Assembly: GCA_934503275.1 (NCBI GenBank)
Contig: CAKSVD010000042.1
Location: 1-8,005, forward strand
DNA: 8,005 nt
Direction of reading: 5' to 3'
Origin: an uncultured Faecalibacterium sp.
Lineage (GTDB): Bacteria; Bacillota; Clostridia; Oscillospirales; Ruminococcaceae
The notes under the pieces were generated by a model that saw only the letters and a program-made list of their open reading frames with translations, searched no databases and was not told the origin of the DNA. Shown here piece by piece: positions 5,319-8,005 of this stretch (positions are counted from its first letter, which is position 1; the number at the start of each line of letters is the position of its first letter). The position numbers and the translations under genes were made by a program.

Positions 5319-6725
5319 TCAGCAGCCTTCTTTTTCAGCCAGCTTGCGGCCCATGAGCACGCCCATGACCGAAGCCATCATCAGCCCACGCGTCCAGCCG
5401 GAGGAATCGCCCAAGCAGTGCAGACCCTGAATATTGGTGTCGAGGTTCTCGTCCATCTTCACCTTGTTGGAGTAGAACTTCAGCTCCGGGCTGTACAACA
5501 GCGTCTCGTTGGCGGCAAAGCCGGGCACCACCATATCCAGCATCTTGATGAACTCAATGATATTGGTCATGGCGCGGTAGGGCATGGCGGCGGTGATATC
5601 ACCGGCTACGGCGTCCTTCAACGTGGGCTTCACGTTGGACTGTGCCAGTTCCTTCTGCCAAGTGCGCTTGCCGTCCAGAATATCGCCGTAGCGCTGCACC
5701 ATAATATGGCCTGCGCCCAGCATATTGGTCAGTTCGCCCACCTTCTGGGCGTAGGCGATGGGCTGGTTGAAGGGCTCGGTAAAGTTATGGGACACCAGAA
5801 TGGCAAGGTTGGTGTTAGGGCTCTTCTTTTCCTTAAAGCTGTGTCCGTTGACCACGGCAAGGTCGTTGTCGTAGTTCTCCTGCGCCACAAAGCCGCCGGG
5901 GTTCTGGCAGAAAGTGCGCACCTTGTTCTTCCAAGGCTTCGGGTAGCCGATGAGTTTGGACTCATATAGCACCTTGTTCACCTTTTCCATCACTTCGTTG
6001 CGGCATTCCACGCGCACGCCGATGTCCACCGTGCCGGGCTTGTGGGCGATGTGGTGCTCTGCGCAGAGCTTTTCCAGCCAGTCTGCGCCGCGGCGTCCGG
6101 TGCCGATGACCACCTCGTCCGCGTACACAGGCAGCAGGCTGTCGCCGTCCTTCAGCAGCACGCCCTTGCAGCCTTCCTCTTCCAGAATGATGTTCTCGCA
6201 CTCGGTATTAAAGCGCATCTCCACGCCGTTGTCTGCCAGATAGTTCTGGATGGCCAGATACAACTCCTGCGCCTTCTCGGTGCCCAGATGGCGGATGGGG
6301 CAGTCCACCAGCTTCAGACCCGCATGGATGGCGTTTTTGCGGATCTCCTTGATCTCCTCGCCGGTATAGATGCCCTCCACATGGGGGTCGGCGCCAAACT
6401 CCAGATAGATCTTATCGGTGTAATCGATGAGTTCCTGCGCGAACTCCTCCCCGATGAGGGTGGGCAGATCGCCGCCCACCTCATAAGAAAGGCTCAGCTT
6501 GCCGTCCGAGAACGCGCCCGCACCGGAAAAGCCGGTGGTGATGGCGCAGGTGGGGCGGCAGTTGACGCAGTGGCCTACCTCTGCCTTGGGGCAGTGGCGC
6601 TTTTCCACCGGCTTGCCCTTTTCCACCAGCAGCATCTTCTTTTTGCTGCCGTGGCGCAGCAACTCCACAGCGGTAAAGATGCCGGCAGGGCCCGCACCCA
6701 CAATGATTAGATCGTACTTTTCCAT
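5319..6725 (-). CDS. FAD-dependent oxidoreductase with N-terminal four-cysteine cluster (COG2509-like)
   Basis: A 468-residue cytoplasmic flavoprotein. The N-terminal Rossmann motif VGAGPAG (residues 9-15) binds the FAD ADP moiety, with Glu35 at the end of the second strand as usual for FAD. A cysteine cluster C45-x7-C53-x2-C56-x3-C60 follows, then TGFSGAGAFSDGKL (64-77). A GTGRRG segment (208-213) and a C-terminal LGDSSGWTRGL (438-448) contact the flavin in this superfamily. The layout resembles the uncharacterised FAD-dependent dehydrogenases of COG2509, common in anaerobes. Substrate and electron partner are unknown. The ribosome site AAAGGA (6743-6738) is 12 bases from ATG. The gene starts 32 bases after the HdeD-like gene ends, with no terminator between, so it is probably the last gene of a MATE-HdeD-oxidoreductase operon. 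I see no shared pathway for the three. Confidence 0.88.
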   Translation of the reverse strand: MEKYDLIIVGAGPAGIFTAVELLRHGSKKKMLLVEKGKPVEKRHCPKAEVGHCVNCRPTCAITTGFSGAGAFSDGKLSLSYEVGGDLPTLIGEEFAQELIDYTDKIYLEFGADPHVEGIYTGEEIKEIRKNAIHAGLKLVDCPIRHLGTEKAQELYLAIQNYLADNGVEMRFNTECENIILEEEGCKGVLLKDGDSLLPVYADEVVIGTGRRGADWLEKLCAEHHIAHKPGTVDIGVRVECRNEVMEKVNKVLYESKLIGYPKPWKNKVRTFCQNPGGFVAQENYDNDLAVVNGHSFKEKKSPNTNLAILVSHNFTEPFNQPIAYAQKVGELTNMLGAGHIMVQRYGDILDGKRTWQKELAQSNVKPTLKDAVAGDITAAMPYRAMTNIIEFIKMLDMVVPGFAANETLLYSPELKFYSNKVKMDENLDTNIQGLHCLGDSSGWTRGLMMASVMGVLMGRKLAEKEGC

Positions 6726-6757
6726 GATTTTCTTTTTTCCTTTCTATTTGACGGGGC

Positions 6758-7462
6758 TTACTCCCGTTCCTCCTGCTCCACGGTGGCGCTCTCGTCCACA
6801 TGGTCCAGTTCCACGGCGGTAGCCTCTGCATCGGTGCGGGTCACCTCCGGGGCAACCACGCCATCGCCGTTCAGATCCTCGCCGGTGATGCTTTCCAGCA
6901 CAGACTGGGTCTCCGGGTGCAGCTTTGCAAAGCGGCGCACCGCCAGCACGGTGTACAGGGCGCTGAGCAGGTTGATGGCACCCTCCACGATCAGGATGAC
7001 GCCAATGGCCATCACCAGCGTTTCCATGGCGCCGAAGGGGTTTGCGATCAGGACGATGCCCAGCACCACGCTGAGTACCGGCAGCAGCAGAAAGCCCTTC
7101 CAGCTGTCATAGCCGCAGCGGCGCAGATCCAAGGCGTTCTGCACCCGGCCAATGGCGTCAAAGATGACGAACAGGCCGAACACGATGGGCAAAATGCTTA
7201 CCACGATATCGCTGCGCAGCAGCAGAAAAACACCCAGTGCAAGGCAGATAAGGCCGGAGATCAGGGTAAGCTGGCTCTGGAACACCCCGCGCTCCACCAC
7301 AAAGTAGCGGATCAGCTGCACCGCTGCGCAGGCCAGCACCACGCCGCCCAGCGCATAGCAGACGATGTTCAGCGCCGTACCGGGCTTCATGACCAGAAAA
7401 ATGCCCAGCCCGACATACAACAGGCTCATGAGGATCAGATTCCACTTCAGCTTTTTTACCAT
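6758..7462 (-). CDS. HdeD/DUF308-family six-span membrane protein with acidic C-terminal tail
   Basis: A 234-residue membrane protein. Six hydrophobic spans at about residues 8-25, 30-53, 63-82, 86-103, 122-141 and 145-175 match the HdeD (DUF308) family, whose namesake is linked to acid resistance in Escherichia coli. The molecular role is unknown. After the last span come about 55 acidic residues. These include EDLNGDGVVAPE (195-206), which resembles a calcium-binding EF-hand or dockerin loop but has its acidic end residue one place early. The start is set at 7462 because AAAGGA (7479-7474) lies 11 bases before it. The frame stays open for 30 more codons upstream, into the MATE stop region, but these look non-coding and have no ribosome site. 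The gene lies 46 bases after the MATE stop on the same strand. Confidence 0.85.
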   Translation of the reverse strand: MVKKLKWNLILMSLLYVGLGIFLVMKPGTALNIVCYALGGVVLACAAVQLIRYFVVERGVFQSQLTLISGLICLALGVFLLLRSDIVVSILPIVFGLFVIFDAIGRVQNALDLRRCGYDSWKGFLLLPVLSVVLGIVLIANPFGAMETLVMAIGVILIVEGAINLLSALYTVLAVRRFAKLHPETQSVLESITGEDLNGDGVVAPEVTRTDAEATAVELDHVDESATVEQEERE

Positions 7463-7508
7463 AGAGATCACGTTCCTTTCGTTTGCAGGGCCGCTGCCCG
7501 CACCCGGG

Positions 7509-8005
7509 TCAGTGGTACAGGGGTGCGATGGTGGTTTTGTTGATACGGGCATAGAAGGCCAGACTCATCAGGATGCTGACAAATTCCGCAATGAGGAAGG
7601 CCCACCAGACATTGTTGACACTGCCGGTCTGTGCCAGCAGCCACGCTGCCGGCAGCAGCACGAACAGCTGGCGGCAGACCGAAACGATGAGGCTGAAGAC
7701 ACCGTTGCCCAGCGCCTGAAAGACCGAGCTGAGCACGATGCTGACGCCCGCCAGCAGGAAATGCAGGCAGATGATGCGCATGGCCGGGACGCCGATGGCC
7801 AGCATGGCGTCACTGGCGGCAAAGATGCTCAGCACCTGCCGGGGTGCAAACTGGAAGATGCAGAAGCCCGCCAGCATGATGCCCTCGGCGTAGCACACCG
7901 CCAGCTTGATGGTCTTTTTCACGCGGTCCGGTCTGCGGGCACCGTAGTTGTAGCTGATGATGGGCACCATGCCGTTGTTCAGGCCGAAAATGGGCATGAA
8001 CACGA
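7509..8005 (-). CDS. MATE-family efflux transporter, C-terminal part (5' end outside window)
   Basis: The 164 complete residues visible are the end of a multidrug and toxin extrusion transporter, about one third of the usual 440-460. The opening FGLNNGMVPIISYNYGARRP (segment with conserved YNYGA) is the typical loop and helix of the second MATE half. Four further hydrophobic helices follow, with family-typical AMRIICLHFLLAG and VFQALGNG. MATE proteins export cationic drugs or metabolites using a sodium or proton gradient. Substrates cannot be told from the sequence. The ATG-like start near 8003 is an internal GTG codon, because the frame runs on past the window edge. It is probably the first visible gene of a minus-strand operon with the HdeD-like protein and the FAD oxidoreductase. 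The 46-base gap has no T-tailed hairpin. Confidence 0.9.
   Translation of the reverse strand, partial: VFMPIFGLNNGMVPIISYNYGARRPDRVKKTIKLAVCYAEGIMLAGFCIFQFAPRQVLSIFAASDAMLAIGVPAMRIICLHFLLAGVSIVLSSVFQALGNGVFSLIVSVCRQLFVLLPAAWLLAQTGSVNNVWWAFLIAEFVSILMSLAFYARINKTTIAPLYH

Noticed and set aside
5274..7543. Plus-strand open frames opposite the FAD oxidoreductase and HdeD-like genes
   Set aside because: Antisense shadows rich in His, Gln and Val. No ribosome sites or family motifs.
7463..7552. Thirty-codon N-terminal extension of the HdeD-like protein
   Set aside because: It overlaps the MATE stop region, lacks a ribosome site and adds a proline-rich polar stretch unlike the family.
1..8005. CRISPR array, insertion sequence or transposase
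   Set aside because: No regularly spaced repeats and no transposase-like reading frame were found on either strand.

Overview
This 8-kb window looks like chromosomal DNA of a GC-rich, low-motility gut Clostridia member, most likely Oscillospiraceae/Ruminococcaceae near Faecalibacterium, Gemmiger or Subdoligranulum. That placement is inferred from strong AAGGAGG-type ribosome sites, sigma-A-like promoters in AT-rich gaps between GC-rich genes, CCA-encoding tRNA genes and the set of protein families. No marker gene proves it.

Layout. 1-435 (+) is the C-terminal part of a TraX-family membrane acyltransferase cut by the window edge. It is followed by a ~128-bp structured inverted-repeat element (465-592). 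A minus-strand tRNA unit comes next: promoter 919-947, tRNA-Ser(UGA), tRNA-Ser(GCU), then a hairpin terminator. Divergent from it is an XRE-S24 autocleaving repressor (1111-1743, +) with its own promoter and terminator. Directly downstream on the same strand lie a radical SAM protein of the DNA repair/modification type (1861-3219) and its overlapping DUF4130-type partner (3198-3995).

A convergent gene (3996-4400, -) abuts with no spacer and encodes a small protein with an N-terminal membrane segment and a C-terminal XRE helix-turn-helix. Divergent from it is a cytoplasmic cyclophilin (4669-5145, +) ending in a strong terminator. The right third is a probable minus-strand operon: MATE transporter C-terminus (7509-8005), HdeD/DUF308 membrane protein (6758-7462) and a FAD-dependent oxidoreductase with a four-cysteine cluster (5319-6725), ending at a 16-bp hairpin.

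The most interesting part is 1.1-4.0 kb. The radical SAM protein carries a canonical sliding-clamp-binding pentapeptide (QLSLF) behind a helix-hairpin-helix domain. Its partner is translationally coupled to it. The gene just upstream encodes a LexA-like autoprotease repressor, and I see no good promoter between the two. Together this suggests a damage-responsive, replication-clamp-associated radical SAM nucleic acid repair or modification module whose chemistry is, to my knowledge, undefined.
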